Source of the DNA: Marinilabilia sp. | GTDB lineage: Bacteria; Bacteroidota; Bacteroidia; Bacteroidales; Marinilabiliaceae | Reading direction: 5' to 3' | Length of the DNA stretch: 45,962 nucleotides | Assembly: GCF_016278715.1 (NCBI RefSeq) | Contig: NZ_JADQBH010000120.1 | Coordinates: forward strand, 1-45,962 | Shown here: positions 1 to 9,008 of the stretch, in pieces | How positions within the stretch are numbered: the first letter of the stretch is position 1 | Layout: the number at the start of each line of letters is the position of its first letter | Notes under the pieces: generated by a model | Told to the model about the DNA's origin: nothing | What the model saw: the letters and a program-made list of their open reading frames with translations, nothing else | Databases searched by the model: none | Made by a program: the position numbers and the translations under genes

Positions 1-2123
1 TCTGACCAACGGTTTTCAAAATCTTCCAGAATGGTTGAATATTCAACCTCGCCACTTCCAAACCAGGTAGCTGAATAAAAAACTTCAAAAGCATTGTTCT
101 GATAATGAAACACAGGTACCTCCTGTTGATTATCGGACAAACTGTTTGAAAAGAAAGCCTGTTCCGGTTTTATCCGACTACGAAACCCCCGGATATGCAC
201 TTCAAATGGCTGATAATAATTTACATCACTATTGGCAGAATACTGCCCGAACCCATCTTCAATCCCAAAGAATACAATCTCCTCATTGAGAACGTACACT
301 GATTCAAAACCATTTACCAGTTTGTTGTTCAAAGGAACCATCGGATTATCAATTTTCCGGTAAGTTCCATCCTCCTGAAAACGAAGAACCCCAACGCCGT
401 TGTTTACAAAAAACCAGACATTTCCAAACCTATCCTGTTGTAATCGTACAGGATAAACTCCTTCGTTAAAGAAATTTTCAAGTTCATCTCTCACGAAAGA
501 ATCTTTTTGCGCCGGATCCAAGGTGTACAAACCATGATCAGCGGCCATTACTATCCGACCATCTATTTTGGACATACTAAAACCTTCAACGTTGTCTATC
601 CCCTCAAAATCGTCTGATGCTTTCACCTCTGTTACACGCGTATAAGAATCATTAAACTGAAGCCGGTAAAACCCTTTTAACCCGTGAACAACCCACAAAT
701 TTCCGCTGTCATCCCATTCAATAAACCTTGAAGACTCCGGAAATCCGGTAATTCGCTGTTCGTATTCCCATTTCCCGTTTCCACTTTTTCTCAGAAGCAG
801 GAGTCCGCCATAAGAGCCAACCATTAAGAGGTTCTCCCTCTCCGGTACGTTTCTAAATATCCAGGCTCCGTTAACAGAACCGGGAGTAATAAGGGAAGCT
901 TCCTCACCCTCCACACGGAAAATTCCAAGGTTATGCCCTGCCAGAACTTCATTGGTGGTTTCATCTTTAAAAATTGACCAAACCTGTCCGTTGGTTCCCT
1001 TTACCATGTGAAAATCATCACGCATTTTCAGTGGGCTGGAAAACTGTTTATCCGGAATCGTATATAAAGCCTGATTGGTACCAAAATAAAAACGATCTTC
1101 CTTTTTATTCATACAGTATCCGGTCCCCAAATCGAAATATCCTTCAATAAAACTTACAGCGGAATTGTAATTGATCCGTGCAATTCCATTGTCCAATGCC
1201 GCCCAAATGTTTTTCTGACGATCCACAAAAAGATCCAGCACAGTATTATTGTTAAGCCCTTTATCCTTTCCTGCAATCATCTTAATGCTTCCTTCTGTGT
1301 CGGTAATTACCACGCCCGACTGGATAGTACCAAAGGCCAGATCGTCTCCCACCTTCTCAGCACAAAATATGTTGGCATCTTTCAGGTACTGACTGGCCGG
1401 AACATTCCACTTTCCAATTCCATTTACATCCCACCGATAAAGACCATCATCCATAGTTCCAATCACCATCACATCCTTCGATAGTGCCATAATTCCACCA
1501 ATAATTTTACCACTAAAAACCTCTCCTCCGGGCACTTTATACAAAGAACCATTTCTTAACTCCATTAAGCCTTCACCATCATCATGAATCAGTAATGTTT
1601 CATTGACAAGAAAAGCCTCAGAAATGCGTGACCGGGCCATAACAATCTCCACAGACTCACCCGGACTATAAACACACAAGGCATTATGAGACTGAAAAAT
1701 AAGTTGATTATTCAGATGAAAAATATTCCAGAAATCGCCCAGCTTTTCTACATTATAGGCATCAGTAAGCGAATAATAGGAGAATCCCCCCGCTGAATCA
1801 TTCTCATAATAACCGAACTCATCTGTTGCCCCCAGAAATATTTTATCCTCAAAAACAAAAACAGAACGAATCGGATTGTTATTCAAATTGTCGTGGTGCT
1901 CAAGCAATCTCCATTGCGCTCCATCATACTCAATAATCCCGTTATTATTGGCAAAATAGAGCAACCCGTTGTCGGCCTGAGAAATGTTCCAGTTCTGAGT
2001 GGCACCTTCGTATTGACGACGGTTAAAATACTCTATTTCAGATATTCCATATTCCACAGGATTGGCGAATAAAACTGAAGAAAAAGAGATAATCCAAAGA
2101 AGTAGAAATATTCTGTATTTCAT
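1..2123 (-). CDS. Two-component-regulator propeller / Y_Y_Y sensor protein, C-terminus beyond window
   Basis: The ATG at 2123 opens about 707 codons on the minus strand without a stop before the left edge. A signal peptide (MKYRIFLLLWIISFSSVLFA) is followed by many propeller-like repeats of the type NGLLYFANNNGIIEYDG, DDGLYRWDVNG and GNLWVVHGLKGFYRL, typical of Reg_prop sensor domains. The last visible residues (YQNNAFEVFYSATWF, then a short stretch ending NRWS) resemble the start of a Y_Y_Y domain. In Bacteroidota such proteins usually continue into a membrane helix and either a LuxR-type HTH or a histidine kinase; that output part is not in the window, so which one applies cannot be told. 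The gene starts 123 nt after the PorE-like gene on the same strand, so co-transcription is possible. Confidence 0.85.
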   Translation of the reverse strand, partial: MKYRIFLLLWIISFSSVLFANPVEYGISEIEYFNRRQYEGATQNWNISQADNGLLYFANNNGIIEYDGAQWRLLEHHDNLNNNPIRSVFVFEDKIFLGATDEFGYYENDSAGGFSYYSLTDAYNVEKLGDFWNIFHLNNQLIFQSHNALCVYSPGESVEIVMARSRISEAFLVNETLLIHDDGEGLMELRNGSLYKVPGGEVFSGKIIGGIMALSKDVMVIGTMDDGLYRWDVNGIGKWNVPASQYLKDANIFCAEKVGDDLAFGTIQSGVVITDTEGSIKMIAGKDKGLNNNTVLDLFVDRQKNIWAALDNGIARINYNSAVSFIEGYFDLGTGYCMNKKEDRFYFGTNQALYTIPDKQFSSPLKMRDDFHMVKGTNGQVWSIFKDETTNEVLAGHNLGIFRVEGEEASLITPGSVNGAWIFRNVPERENLLMVGSYGGLLLLRKSGNGKWEYEQRITGFPESSRFIEWDDSGNLWVVHGLKGFYRLQFNDSYTRVTEVKASDDFEGIDNVEGFSMSKIDGRIVMAADHGLYTLDPAQKDSFVRDELENFFNEGVYPVRLQQDRFGNVWFFVNNGVGVLRFQEDGTYRKIDNPMVPLNNKLVNGFESVYVLNEEIVFFGIEDGFGQYSANSDVNYYQPFEVHIRGFRSRIKPEQAFFSNSLSDNQQEVPVFHYQNNAFEVFYSATWFGSGEVEYSTILEDFENRWS

Positions 2124-2246
2124 CCGTATAAAATTTGTTTATTAAGGTCGGATGGAACTCGCGATTTTTTTATACATGCCCTTTTGTGGCAGGTCTGAGA
2201 AATCAAAGCCCCATACTTGTTTCATAAGTTCGGTACTTGATGCTGA

Positions 2247-4223
2247 TTAAAGAATCCGCATTTCTGTTCTGCGGTTCAGAGCTCTTCCTTTTTCAGTTTC
2301 ATTTGTATCTAAAGGCTTGGAGAAACCATATCCCCGGTATTCGAGCCGGCTTTTATCAATCCCTTGACCTACCAGATAATCATAAACCGAACGAGCTCTG
2401 TTTTCTGATAAATTAAGATTGTATTCCTCACTTCCTATGTTATCGGTATGGCCCTCAAGCATAATGCGAACCTGGGAATTGTCGCTGAGAAATTCCACAA
2501 CTTCCCGCAGTTCAACTTTTGAACGAGGGTCCAAACTATAAGAGTCGGTATCAAAAAATACATTTTCCAGCCGAACTGTCGCTCCCTCACGAATGGGTTT
2601 CAGACCAATATCCAGATAATAAGGCTTGTCTACCGTATGATCGCCGACAAGATTAAAGTTCCCCGAATAGAAGAGGTACCCGGGATGGTCGGCTTTAAAA
2701 GCATATTCTCCTCCTGAGGGTAATGAAACAAGAAATTCACCGGTAAAACTGCTGCCGCGAGAGGTAATTATGGTCTCTCCGGTTTCGAGACTTTTAAGGT
2801 CAAACTCAGCAGCCAGAACTTTTCCGGTTTCCGCGTCAAAAACTTTCCCTTTTACATAAAGAACCGGTTCGGGACGCAGTTCCTCAGGAAGCCCAAAACT
2901 GTAAATATCCTTTGCCCCGACAGTAGTTTCCTGTCCATCGGTAGAAAAATAAGCCTTATCACCCCGTGCAGTCACTATCAATCCAATTTCATCTTTGGCA
3001 GTATTTATCGGATATCCCAGATTAAGGGGTTCACTCCAGACCCCGGCACTGTCTTTTCTACTCAAAAACAAGTCCATCCCCCCCATTCCTAAATGCCCGT
3101 TGGAGGAAAAATACAAAGTTTTTCCGTCGTGATGCAGAAAGGGAGAATTCTCATCGCCGGGAGTATTCACAACCACTCCCAGGTTTTGTAAGTCGCCGAA
3201 ATAAGGAATACCATCGTCACTGATGCCTGCAAGCGTAACTTTCCAGATATCCTTTCCACCTTCTCCGCCCCCACGGCTACTAATGAAGAACAGTGTACGC
3301 CCATCGGCCGAAAAATGTGGCTGACTTTCCCAAAAAGGAGTATTCACAGGCGCACCTATATTTACCGGAGCACTCCACCCATAATCAGTTTTTGCCGAAA
3401 AATAAATGTCACAACTTCCCTTGGAATCGCTACGGCCACAACCGGTAAAAAACATCCAGTTTCCGTCGGCCGAAAGGGTTTGAGCCCCTTCATTGCTTTC
3501 GGTATTCAAATGGCCCATCAGTAAATGTCGTTCCATCCAATTTCCGGCAGTGTCGGCATGCGACATATAAAAATCTTCCTGAAAAAAGACAGAATTCCGG
3601 GGCAACTCATCCCCTTTTTCACGATAAAGCTGGATGTCTCTGGGACGCAGCACGGTTATTACCATCGTCTGTTCATCGGCAGTTATGCTGGGCCAGTATT
3701 CATGCAACTCACTATTTACGCCTTCACCGGCACTCACCAGTTCAATGTCGTGGGGATTTTCCACCGCCTCTTTTACGAAGGTAACCTTTTCAACCATCTC
3801 ATTGGCCCGTTTCACGGCATTCTCGTTGTCGCTGAGAGCCAGATAACTTTTGAAAAGTTGAAGAGAGGCTTCGTATTTTTTGGCGTTGTAAGCCGCCATT
3901 CCGGCATTGTAAAATGTTGGAACAAAAAACGTTGAGTCCACTTTCAACGCCCGGTTCAATATAGCCAGCTCTTTATTCCATTGCCTTTGTGAGTGATAAA
4001 GATCGCCCAGCAAAAGCATGGCTTCGATAAATTCGGGTTCACGATCCAGTGCTTTAAACAATAATTCTTCAGCTTCCGCAATATTTCCTGAAGCATAGGC
4101 ATTCCGTCCCTCTTCATAGAACTTTACCGTGCGCTTATTATTCACACTGTAAAGACTTTGTGAAGAAGAATATCCTACTCCAAGAAGTAGAAATAAACAA
4201 TATAACAAAAGAGATTTCTTCAT
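2247..4223 (-). CDS. PorE-like TPR / WD40-propeller / OmpA envelope protein
   Basis: 658 residues. Order of parts: signal peptide (1-22), TPR-like helices (about 30-140; AEELLFKALDREPEFIEA), a PD40/WD40-like propeller (about 175-445; repeats such as SADGNWMFFTG, SADGRTLFFISSR, HHDGKTLYFSSNG), a carboxypeptidase-regulatory-like beta domain (about 455-540) and a C-terminal OmpA peptidoglycan-binding domain (about 550-658; LEGHTDNIGSEEYN, LNRRTEMRI). This order and length match PorE, a type IX secretion component that ties the outer membrane to peptidoglycan, but Bacteroidota also carry non-PorE paralogues with the same architecture and no other T9SS gene is in the window. No clear lipobox is seen. 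Likely periplasmic, at the outer membrane. Confidence 0.85.
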   Translation of the reverse strand: MKKSLLLYCLFLLLGVGYSSSQSLYSVNNKRTVKFYEEGRNAYASGNIAEAEELLFKALDREPEFIEAMLLLGDLYHSQRQWNKELAILNRALKVDSTFFVPTFYNAGMAAYNAKKYEASLQLFKSYLALSDNENAVKRANEMVEKVTFVKEAVENPHDIELVSAGEGVNSELHEYWPSITADEQTMVITVLRPRDIQLYREKGDELPRNSVFFQEDFYMSHADTAGNWMERHLLMGHLNTESNEGAQTLSADGNWMFFTGCGRSDSKGSCDIYFSAKTDYGWSAPVNIGAPVNTPFWESQPHFSADGRTLFFISSRGGGEGGKDIWKVTLAGISDDGIPYFGDLQNLGVVVNTPGDENSPFLHHDGKTLYFSSNGHLGMGGMDLFLSRKDSAGVWSEPLNLGYPINTAKDEIGLIVTARGDKAYFSTDGQETTVGAKDIYSFGLPEELRPEPVLYVKGKVFDAETGKVLAAEFDLKSLETGETIITSRGSSFTGEFLVSLPSGGEYAFKADHPGYLFYSGNFNLVGDHTVDKPYYLDIGLKPIREGATVRLENVFFDTDSYSLDPRSKVELREVVEFLSDNSQVRIMLEGHTDNIGSEEYNLNLSENRARSVYDYLVGQGIDKSRLEYRGYGFSKPLDTNETEKGRALNRRTEMRIL

Positions 4224-4350
4224 TTTCTTAAGAATTTTTCAGAAAATAAACATGTGTCCGGTCTAAATACATCTTTATTACACGCTCAAACATACTTGAA
4301 TTTAGTCCACTTCCAAGATATAAAAAAAACACTATTATCCGGATAAATAT

Positions 4351-4382
4351 TGAGATTGTTCACTGCGTTTGCAATAACGGGA
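4351..4382 (+). repeat. REP-like copy (GAGATTG...CACTGCGTT...CAATAACGG)
   Basis: This intergenic stretch resembles 40341-40370 (shared AATATTGAGAT followed by TTCACTGCGTT) and, in reverse, 45247-45274. Within each copy GATTG can pair with CAAT across a CACTGCGTT loop, a REP-type short palindrome. It lies between two minus-strand genes. Confidence 0.5.
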
Positions 4383-4433
4383 AATTACCGGATTTCCAAG
4401 GGTGATGGAATAATACTCTGAAAAATAATTATT

Positions 4434-5186
4434 CTACCTGGTAAATTCAATTTTGTTGCCACTTTCAATAATTCCTTTTGTAATGTTCATCAGAGTCACA
4501 GGATTATCAACATAATCGCAGGTTGTTAAGGGAGGATGGATCACCAGCGCAGCTTTTCCGGGAACAATGTTCAGAAAACCCCGTCGTTTTATCTGCCATG
4601 AATTAACAATGGTAACCGGTAGAATGGGAAGTTCCAGTTCAATTGCCAACTTAAATGCACCACGCTTAAATGGAAGCATTTCCTGAGTTCCGCTTCGAGT
4701 GCCCTCGGGAAACATTAACACCGAAGAGCCACCTGTCAGTTTTCGCTTAGCTTCTTCCAGTGAAAGAACAGACGCCCGCGGCGAAGACCGATCGATAAAA
4801 ATGTGTCCTACCTTTTCGCTTGCATAGCCTATAAATGGCAATTTTCGAAGCTCTTTTTTCATAACCCACTTAAAATCGATTCCCAAATGAGCATAAAGCA
4901 AGAATATATCAAAGCCGGTTTGATGGTTCGCCACAATAACATACGACTGGTTGGGAACAACATTTTCGCGTCCATAAACTTTTGTCCTGACAGGTGTAAT
5001 CCAACAAGCAATCCTGGCCCACAACATTCCCCAGAAACTACCTGCAATAGGTGAAAGTATTATTGAAAACAAAGCCGCAAGAATTGCATTAACAATAGAA
5101 TTGACCAGCATCAATGGCAAATACACCGGCCACTTATATAGTTGATACAACCAAAGCCAAAAGGTAAAAGGTTTTTTCTTTGACAT
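4434..5186 (-). CDS. plsC: 1-acyl-sn-glycerol-3-phosphate acyltransferase
   Basis: Membrane acyltransferase that converts lysophosphatidic acid to phosphatidic acid in phospholipid synthesis. The catalytic block NHQTGFD fits the NHx4D motif and FPEGTRSG is the acceptor-binding motif; a hydrophobic N-terminal stretch (VYLPLMLVNSIVNAILAALF) anchors it in the inner membrane. I take the ATG at 5186 (250 residues, MSKKKPFTF). A GTG at 5207 would add seven residues but falls inside the terminal repeat of the adjacent MITE-like element, so it is less likely. The element ends about 20 nt upstream of the chosen start, so the promoter must lie in or beyond it. Confidence 0.9.
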   Translation of the reverse strand: MSKKKPFTFWLWLYQLYKWPVYLPLMLVNSIVNAILAALFSIILSPIAGSFWGMLWARIACWITPVRTKVYGRENVVPNQSYVIVANHQTGFDIFLLYAHLGIDFKWVMKKELRKLPFIGYASEKVGHIFIDRSSPRASVLSLEEAKRKLTGGSSVLMFPEGTRSGTQEMLPFKRGAFKLAIELELPILPVTIVNSWQIKRRGFLNIVPGKAALVIHPPLTTCDYVDNPVTLMNITKGIIESGNKIEFTR

Positions 5187-5205
5187 TAAAATCTTCTTAT
5201 TAGTC

Positions 5206-5341
5206 ACAATAGTCCGTTAAACTTTTGTAATCACTTAATGCTTAATTGTTTATGAATTGCTAGGTATTTGTCCCAACAATCAGTTTATCAATGTTATAAG
5301 ATTCATCTTGAATCTTATATCAAAAAATCTAACGATCTATT
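5206..5341 (-). repeat. MITE-like element, type A (copy 1)
   Basis: A 136-bp unit starting ACAATAGTCCGTTAAA and ending CTAACGATCTATT, imperfect inverted ends. Its reverse complement aligns nearly end to end with 22296-22433: both have AATAGATCGTTAGATTTTT, ATAAGATTCAAGA, ATTGATAA, a CAAAT segment, AATTAAGCATTA or its variant, GATTACAAAA and TTAACGGACTATTGT in the same order. No open frame. Lies between plsC and rplS. Confidence 0.75.
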
Positions 5342-5478
5342 AATTCAATCACACACAAAAATAGAATAATTAGCCGCAATCTTGCCTGACAGACGACAAA
5401 ATCACCGAAAATGCATAAGAAACAGAACGATTCGGGAAATAAGGTGGTTAACCTATTCCATAATTGAAACAAAAACAC

Positions 5479-5486
5479 TACTTTTG
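5479..5486 (+). promoter_or_regulatory. rplS promoter -7 box (TACTTTTG)
   Basis: An exact TAnnTTTG Bacteroidota -7 element. Transcription would begin around 5491-5495, giving a leader of about 75 nt before the rplS ATG at 5569. No TTG is seen at the usual -33 distance. A leader of this size leaves room for autoregulation by L19, but no defined structure is claimed. Confidence 0.65.
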
Positions 5487-5568
5487 CACCCGTTCGTGTA
5501 ATCTCTTACTGAACATAGAGGAGTCAGGTAATATTGCACGCAATGTTAAATCTTCAAAAGACAATACA

Positions 5569-5916
5569 ATGGATTTGATGAAAGTTGCTGAAGAGGCATT
5601 TAAGTCAGGAAGTGAAATGCCCGAATTCAGTGCAGGAGACACAATCTCGGTTCACTACAAAATTAAAGAGGGAAATAAAGAACGTGTTCAGATTTTCCGT
5701 GGAACAGTGATTCAGATTAAAGGTACTGGTATCAATAAGCGTTTTACCGTACGTAAAATCTCCAACAACGTTGGTATTGAGCGTATTTTCCCGATGAACT
5801 CACCGTTTATCGACCAAATTGACTTAAACCGTAGAGGTAAAGTTCGTCGTAAGAGAATTTACTACTTGCGTCAGCTTACCGGTAAGAAAGCCCGTATTAA
5901 AGAGAAAAGAGTTTAA
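5569..5916 (+). CDS. rplS: Ribosomal protein L19
   Basis: Large-subunit protein at the 30S-50S interface. With the start at 5569 (MDLMKVAEEAFKSG) it has 115 residues, the normal length; the frame is open further upstream to 5464 but those residues are leader, because the -7 box lies inside that stretch. Family signatures: GDTISVHYKIKEGNKERVQ, FRGTVIQIKG, FTVRKISNNVGIERIFP, and the basic tail RRGKVRRKRIYYLRQLTGKKARIKE. Monocistronic here, with its own promoter and terminator, whereas many bacteria place it after trmD. Confidence 0.97.
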   Translation: MDLMKVAEEAFKSGSEMPEFSAGDTISVHYKIKEGNKERVQIFRGTVIQIKGTGINKRFTVRKISNNVGIERIFPMNSPFIDQIDLNRRGKVRRKRIYYLRQLTGKKARIKEKRV

Positions 5917-5941
5917 TTCCTTTTTAGGAATGCAAAAATTT

Positions 5942-5978
5942 AAAACGCTGCCTGTTTTTTCAGGCAGCGTTTTTTTTA
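5942..5978 (+). terminator. rplS intrinsic terminator
   Basis: Stem AACGCTGCCTG / CAGGCAGCGTT with a T6 loop, followed by a run of T; it begins about 25 nt after the rplS stop. Confidence 0.9.
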
Positions 5979-6066
5979 TCAAGGAACACGATTATCATGT
6001 ATTTTATCAAAGAGGTCTCAAAATTGTCCTTAAACATCACTCCAAAAGATGAGAATTGATAAATTT

Positions 6067-6975
6067 CTAATACCATAATTCTATCAGCGAAGAAGAGCGC
6101 CCTGGAAACTCAGTCCGGAAAGCCTCAATCGCCCCGCGATCGGCTACGGTGACATATACCATTTTCCCATCAGTTCCGCCGAAAGCCACATTTGAAGGTT
6201 TATCTCCCTTCAAAACCACCTCATGTAGCAGTTTCCCATCGGGAGACAAAATTGCGATGGTCCCTTTGCCAATTCTGGAAATATAAAGATTTCCCTTAAT
6301 ATCACAGCGCATTCCGTCCATACCGAAATCTTCAAACTTTTTAAACAATTGCTTATTGGCGATGGTGCCATCTTCCAGTATATCGTAAATCCAAACATTT
6401 CCTTGATTTGATTCATTGACATAAAGCCGATTTTCATCAGGCGAAACCTCTATCCCATTTGTCGTTCCCATGTCTGTCTCAAGCAAAGTAAACTTTCCCT
6501 GTTGATCAATCATCCAAACCTTTCCGGTATTATTTTCCCAGTCGGGATCACTCACATAAATCATTCCGGCAGAGGTAATAGCCAGGTCATTGGGCTGACT
6601 CATACTGTCATTATGGGCCATCACACGAATCGTTTTATCCGGAATATTGATTTGCAGAATGTTATGGTTCGTATAGTCGGCAATAAGTAAACGGTCATGT
6701 TTCCAAAGCCGGATGCCATTTCCCACGCTTCCCTCGGGCAGGTTGACAAATAATTCATGTGTACCATCCGGTTTTACCAGGCCTATTGTTCCTTTATGTT
6801 TGTAGTTGACTGCATAAAGAACACCATCAGCATCAACAGCAGGGCCTTCCGCCCAGGGCAAAAAAACCGAGTCGGGAGTAATGTCAAAACTTTCATAATT
6901 GGTCTTTTGACCAGTTACATTGATATAAAAGCCCATAACCAAAGAGGCGAGTAAAGCATATCCAATTTTTCTCAT
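6067..6975 (-). CDS. SMP-30/gluconolactonase-family beta-propeller, exported
   Basis: 302 residues with a signal peptide (MRKIGYALLASLVMGFYINVTG). The metal-binding residues of the SMP-30/SGL fold are visible: Glu in AEGPAVD, Asn in SQPNDLA, Asn in TTNGIEV and Asp in GMDGMRCD. Family members hydrolyse sugar lactones or related esters using a divalent metal; the true substrate is not deducible. Export suggests periplasmic action. The gene stands alone; a type A/B composite repeat begins about 26 nt upstream of its start and must contain or displace its promoter. Confidence 0.85.
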   Translation of the reverse strand: MRKIGYALLASLVMGFYINVTGQKTNYESFDITPDSVFLPWAEGPAVDADGVLYAVNYKHKGTIGLVKPDGTHELFVNLPEGSVGNGIRLWKHDRLLIADYTNHNILQINIPDKTIRVMAHNDSMSQPNDLAITSAGMIYVSDPDWENNTGKVWMIDQQGKFTLLETDMGTTNGIEVSPDENRLYVNESNQGNVWIYDILEDGTIANKQLFKKFEDFGMDGMRCDIKGNLYISRIGKGTIAILSPDGKLLHEVVLKGDKPSNVAFGGTDGKMVYVTVADRGAIEAFRTEFPGRSSSLIELWY

Positions 6976-7001
6976 GGCATTAGTTTTTTTTTCTTTCTTT
7001 C

Positions 7002-7230
7002 TAATAGATCGTTAGATTTCTAGAAATTAGCTATTAGATAAATCTTATAACATTGATTTACTGAACTTTAACACAAAGACCACTCCTGCATAAAGAATTG
7101 ATTCACTGGCTATTGAAAAAAGTTAACGCAACAATGCAAAGTTTTTATTATGAGCGAGTTGTGGTTTATTTTTCTGATTTTGTAATGGATTAATTATCAA
7201 CTTTTTGTAAAAGTTTAACAGAGTATTGTT
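7002..7230 (+). repeat. MITE-like composite element (type A left end, type B right part)
   Basis: The left end CTAATAGATCGTTAGATTT and the following ATAAATCTTATAACATTGAT match the type A element. From about 7133 the sequence (AATGCAAAGTTTTTATTATG, GAGTTGTG, TTGTAATGGATTAATTAT, AAGTTTAACAGAGTATTGTT) matches the reverse complement of 23159-23287 (type B). It fills most of the 421-nt gap 6976-7396. The rest, 7231-7396, shows no gene or clear structure. Confidence 0.65.
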
Positions 7231-7396
7231 CTTTAGTAGTAATCAATTTAAAAAACGACTTACCACACAACTAAAAAGAACATATAAACATCACAATTAA
7301 AACAGATTACAACTTGAGTTAGAAAAAAAGACAAGGCTCTAAAACACCCCAACTGATTACAAAGGAAACACCTGAAGACCTCACCATTGAGGCCAT

Positions 7397-8005
7397 TCAC
7401 TCTTCTGAATTTACCATTTCAATACCATAGGTTTGCCGAAAACGGCTCACCAGATCGTGGTATTTCGATTCTCTAACGGAAAGTGTCAAACGGCAATCTG
7501 CCTCAAAAACCTGTTCACTCATTGTCAGCCCCTCTTCATCAACGACACGCATCACAGGATTCATCATGTCGTAAGCAAAACGAATGGTAAACGACTTGTC
7601 GATGGTATATTCAACCATTTCAGCATTATCCAGTGCATCAGCAGTTGCAGCTTTGTAAGCCTGAACCAGTCCGCCGGTTCCCAGCTTAATACCTCCAAAA
7701 TAGCGCACCACCACCACAAGCACATTGGTCAGTTCGTGTGAGTGAATCTGTCCCAGAATGGGTTTGCCAGCCGTGCCGGAGGGTTCGCCATCATCGTTCA
7801 TTCTAAATGTCATGCCATCCACACCCAACTCCCATGCATAACAATGATGACGGGCATCATGAAACTTCTTTTTCAAAGATTCCACATATTCATTGATTTC
7901 GTCTTCGGTTTGGACAGGCCAGGCAAACGCTATAAATTTGCTGCCTTTTTCTTTGAAGAGTCCTTCTACCGGATATTTTATGGTCTGATAACTGTCTTTT
8001 AGCAT
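7397..8005 (-). CDS. yigZ: YigZ/IMPACT family protein
   Basis: 202 residues, the usual length. The N-terminal UPF0029 domain (about 15-120) has KGSKFIAFAWPV, DARHHCYAW, NDDGEPSGTAGKPIL and VVVVRYFGGIKLGTGGLVQAY, which are highly characteristic. The C-terminal part (about 135-195) matches the DUF1949 ferredoxin-like fold. Yeast and mammalian IMPACT relatives act in translation control through GCN1; the bacterial role is not settled. Single gene, no operon partner visible. Confidence 0.93.
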   Translation of the reverse strand: MLKDSYQTIKYPVEGLFKEKGSKFIAFAWPVQTEDEINEYVESLKKKFHDARHHCYAWELGVDGMTFRMNDDGEPSGTAGKPILGQIHSHELTNVLVVVVRYFGGIKLGTGGLVQAYKAATADALDNAEMVEYTIDKSFTIRFAYDMMNPVMRVVDEEGLTMSEQVFEADCRLTLSVRESKYHDLVSRFRQTYGIEMVNSEE

Positions 8006-8091
8006 TAAAAATTATCCATTTAACAAATAAGCCGGAATTATTTATGTAAAAATAGCAAAATCCCTCTTCATTTATCAAACAGCCCTAAAAA

Positions 8092-8128
8092 TTAAAACCC
8101 CGGCCAAGTTTTCACTCACGACCGGGGC
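8092..8128 (-). terminator. Probable terminator for the minus-strand flavoprotein transcript
   Basis: Read on the minus strand, CCCCGG and CCGGGG form a stem around an 18-20-nt loop, followed by TTTTAATTTTT. It lies downstream of the 8322-8936 gene, beyond a decayed repeat. Confidence 0.5.
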
Positions 8129-8159
8129 CATTTGAATATTTTATTTGGGTTTATTCATA

Positions 8160-8297
8160 TTGATAGATCATTAGATTTTGAAACCAAAGATTTAAGATAA
8201 ACCCTAAAGTATTAATAATCTGTCAGTTATTACAAACACGCTGTGATGCTTAAGTTGTTTATTATCAATCTATTGCAAGACTTCGACGGACGTCATA
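8160..8297 (+). repeat. Decayed MITE-like element
   Basis: Left end TGATAGATCATTAGATTTTG resembles the type A end; the inner part GTTTATTATCAATCTATTGCAAGAC resembles type B (AATAATCAATCCATTACAAGAC at 23188-23209); the right end (TCGACGGACGTCATATT) is a degraded version of TTAACGGACTATTGT. It occupies the middle of the 316-nt gap 8006-8321, which otherwise holds only the terminator-like stem. Confidence 0.5.
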
Positions 8298-8321
8298 TTA
8301 ACACAGGCTGAAAAATCCTGG

Positions 8322-8936
8322 TTATTTGGCTACAATATCCACGACTTCCTCATCAAGCATCACCGTTTTGTAAAATCCCAGTGCCTCTTCGATGTACTTT
8401 TCCTTCATTTCTGGCGAAGATTCGGATATACGTGGATAGAACAAATGTCCGGCCACTTCGACACCAACAAATCCAAAAACTTCCTGACCGTGGATCTGAC
8501 GGAAAGCTTTCAAAATCCCTTTGTTTTCATACTCTTCAACCGAATTACCCATGGAAGTATGTAAAAAGGCTTTTTTGCCTTTCAAAAGCCCTTCTGCACC
8601 GTTTGGGGTTACTTTAAATGCAAACCCGTTGGTTAAAACACGGTCGAAATAACCTTTCAGAACGGCAGGGAAACTCCCCCACCACAGTGGATAAACCAGA
8701 GAAATAATGTCCGCTTCACCCAGAAGTTTCTGCTCCTTTGCAATATCGGCAGGCGTTTCGCCATTCTTTATCTGGGCTAAATCGGCTGATGACAATACAG
8801 GATTAAAGTCCAAATCGTATAAATTCCTTACAACGACCTTTACATCGTTGTGTTCGCTGTCCTTTTTCAGGGCATCCACCAGGGAGTTACTAAAACTTCC
8901 CTGATTGGGATGAGCACTGATTATTAAATGTTGCAT
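8322..8936 (-). CDS. NAD(P)H-dependent FMN/FAD quinone reductase (flavodoxin-2 family)
   Basis: 204 residues, one flavodoxin-like domain. Markers: the phosphate-binding loop SAHPNQGSFSNSL near the N-terminus, YPLWWGSFPAVLKGYFDRVL (residues about 82-101, the flavin/quinone site of the NQO1/MdaB/KefF family) and KKAFLHTSMGN. These soluble enzymes pass two electrons from NAD(P)H to quinones or other electrophiles. The promoter carries a palindrome (see 8971-9008), suggesting induction through a small repressor of MarR or HxlR type; no regulator gene is adjacent. Confidence 0.9.
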   Translation of the reverse strand: MQHLIISAHPNQGSFSNSLVDALKKDSEHNDVKVVVRNLYDLDFNPVLSSADLAQIKNGETPADIAKEQKLLGEADIISLVYPLWWGSFPAVLKGYFDRVLTNGFAFKVTPNGAEGLLKGKKAFLHTSMGNSVEEYENKGILKAFRQIHGQEVFGFVGVEVAGHLFYPRISESSPEMKEKYIEEALGFYKTVMLDEEVVDIVAK

Positions 8937-8970
8937 AAGCTTGTCTTCCTTTTATATTCTAAACACCCTG

Positions 8971-9008
8971 CAAAAGTAATTGTTTGTTTTTAATTAGAAC
9001 AATTCTAA
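8971..9008 (-). promoter_or_regulatory. Promoter with palindromic operator for the quinone reductase gene
   Basis: On the minus strand an exact -7 box TACTTTTG (plus-strand CAAAAGTA at 8971-8978) lies about 35 nt upstream of the start codon, with a TTG 21 nt further upstream at -33. The TTG sits in the perfect inverted repeat TTAGAACAATTCTAA (8994-9008, 6-bp arms, 3-nt centre). A repressor bound here would block the -33 region. Confidence 0.65.

Noticed and set aside
5187-5207. GTG at 5207 as the plsC start
   Set aside because: It is inside the terminal repeat of the MITE-like element; the ATG at 5186 gives a normal-length protein.
5464-5568. N-terminal extension of L19 from 5464
   Set aside because: The -7 promoter box is inside it, and L19 normally starts as at 5569.
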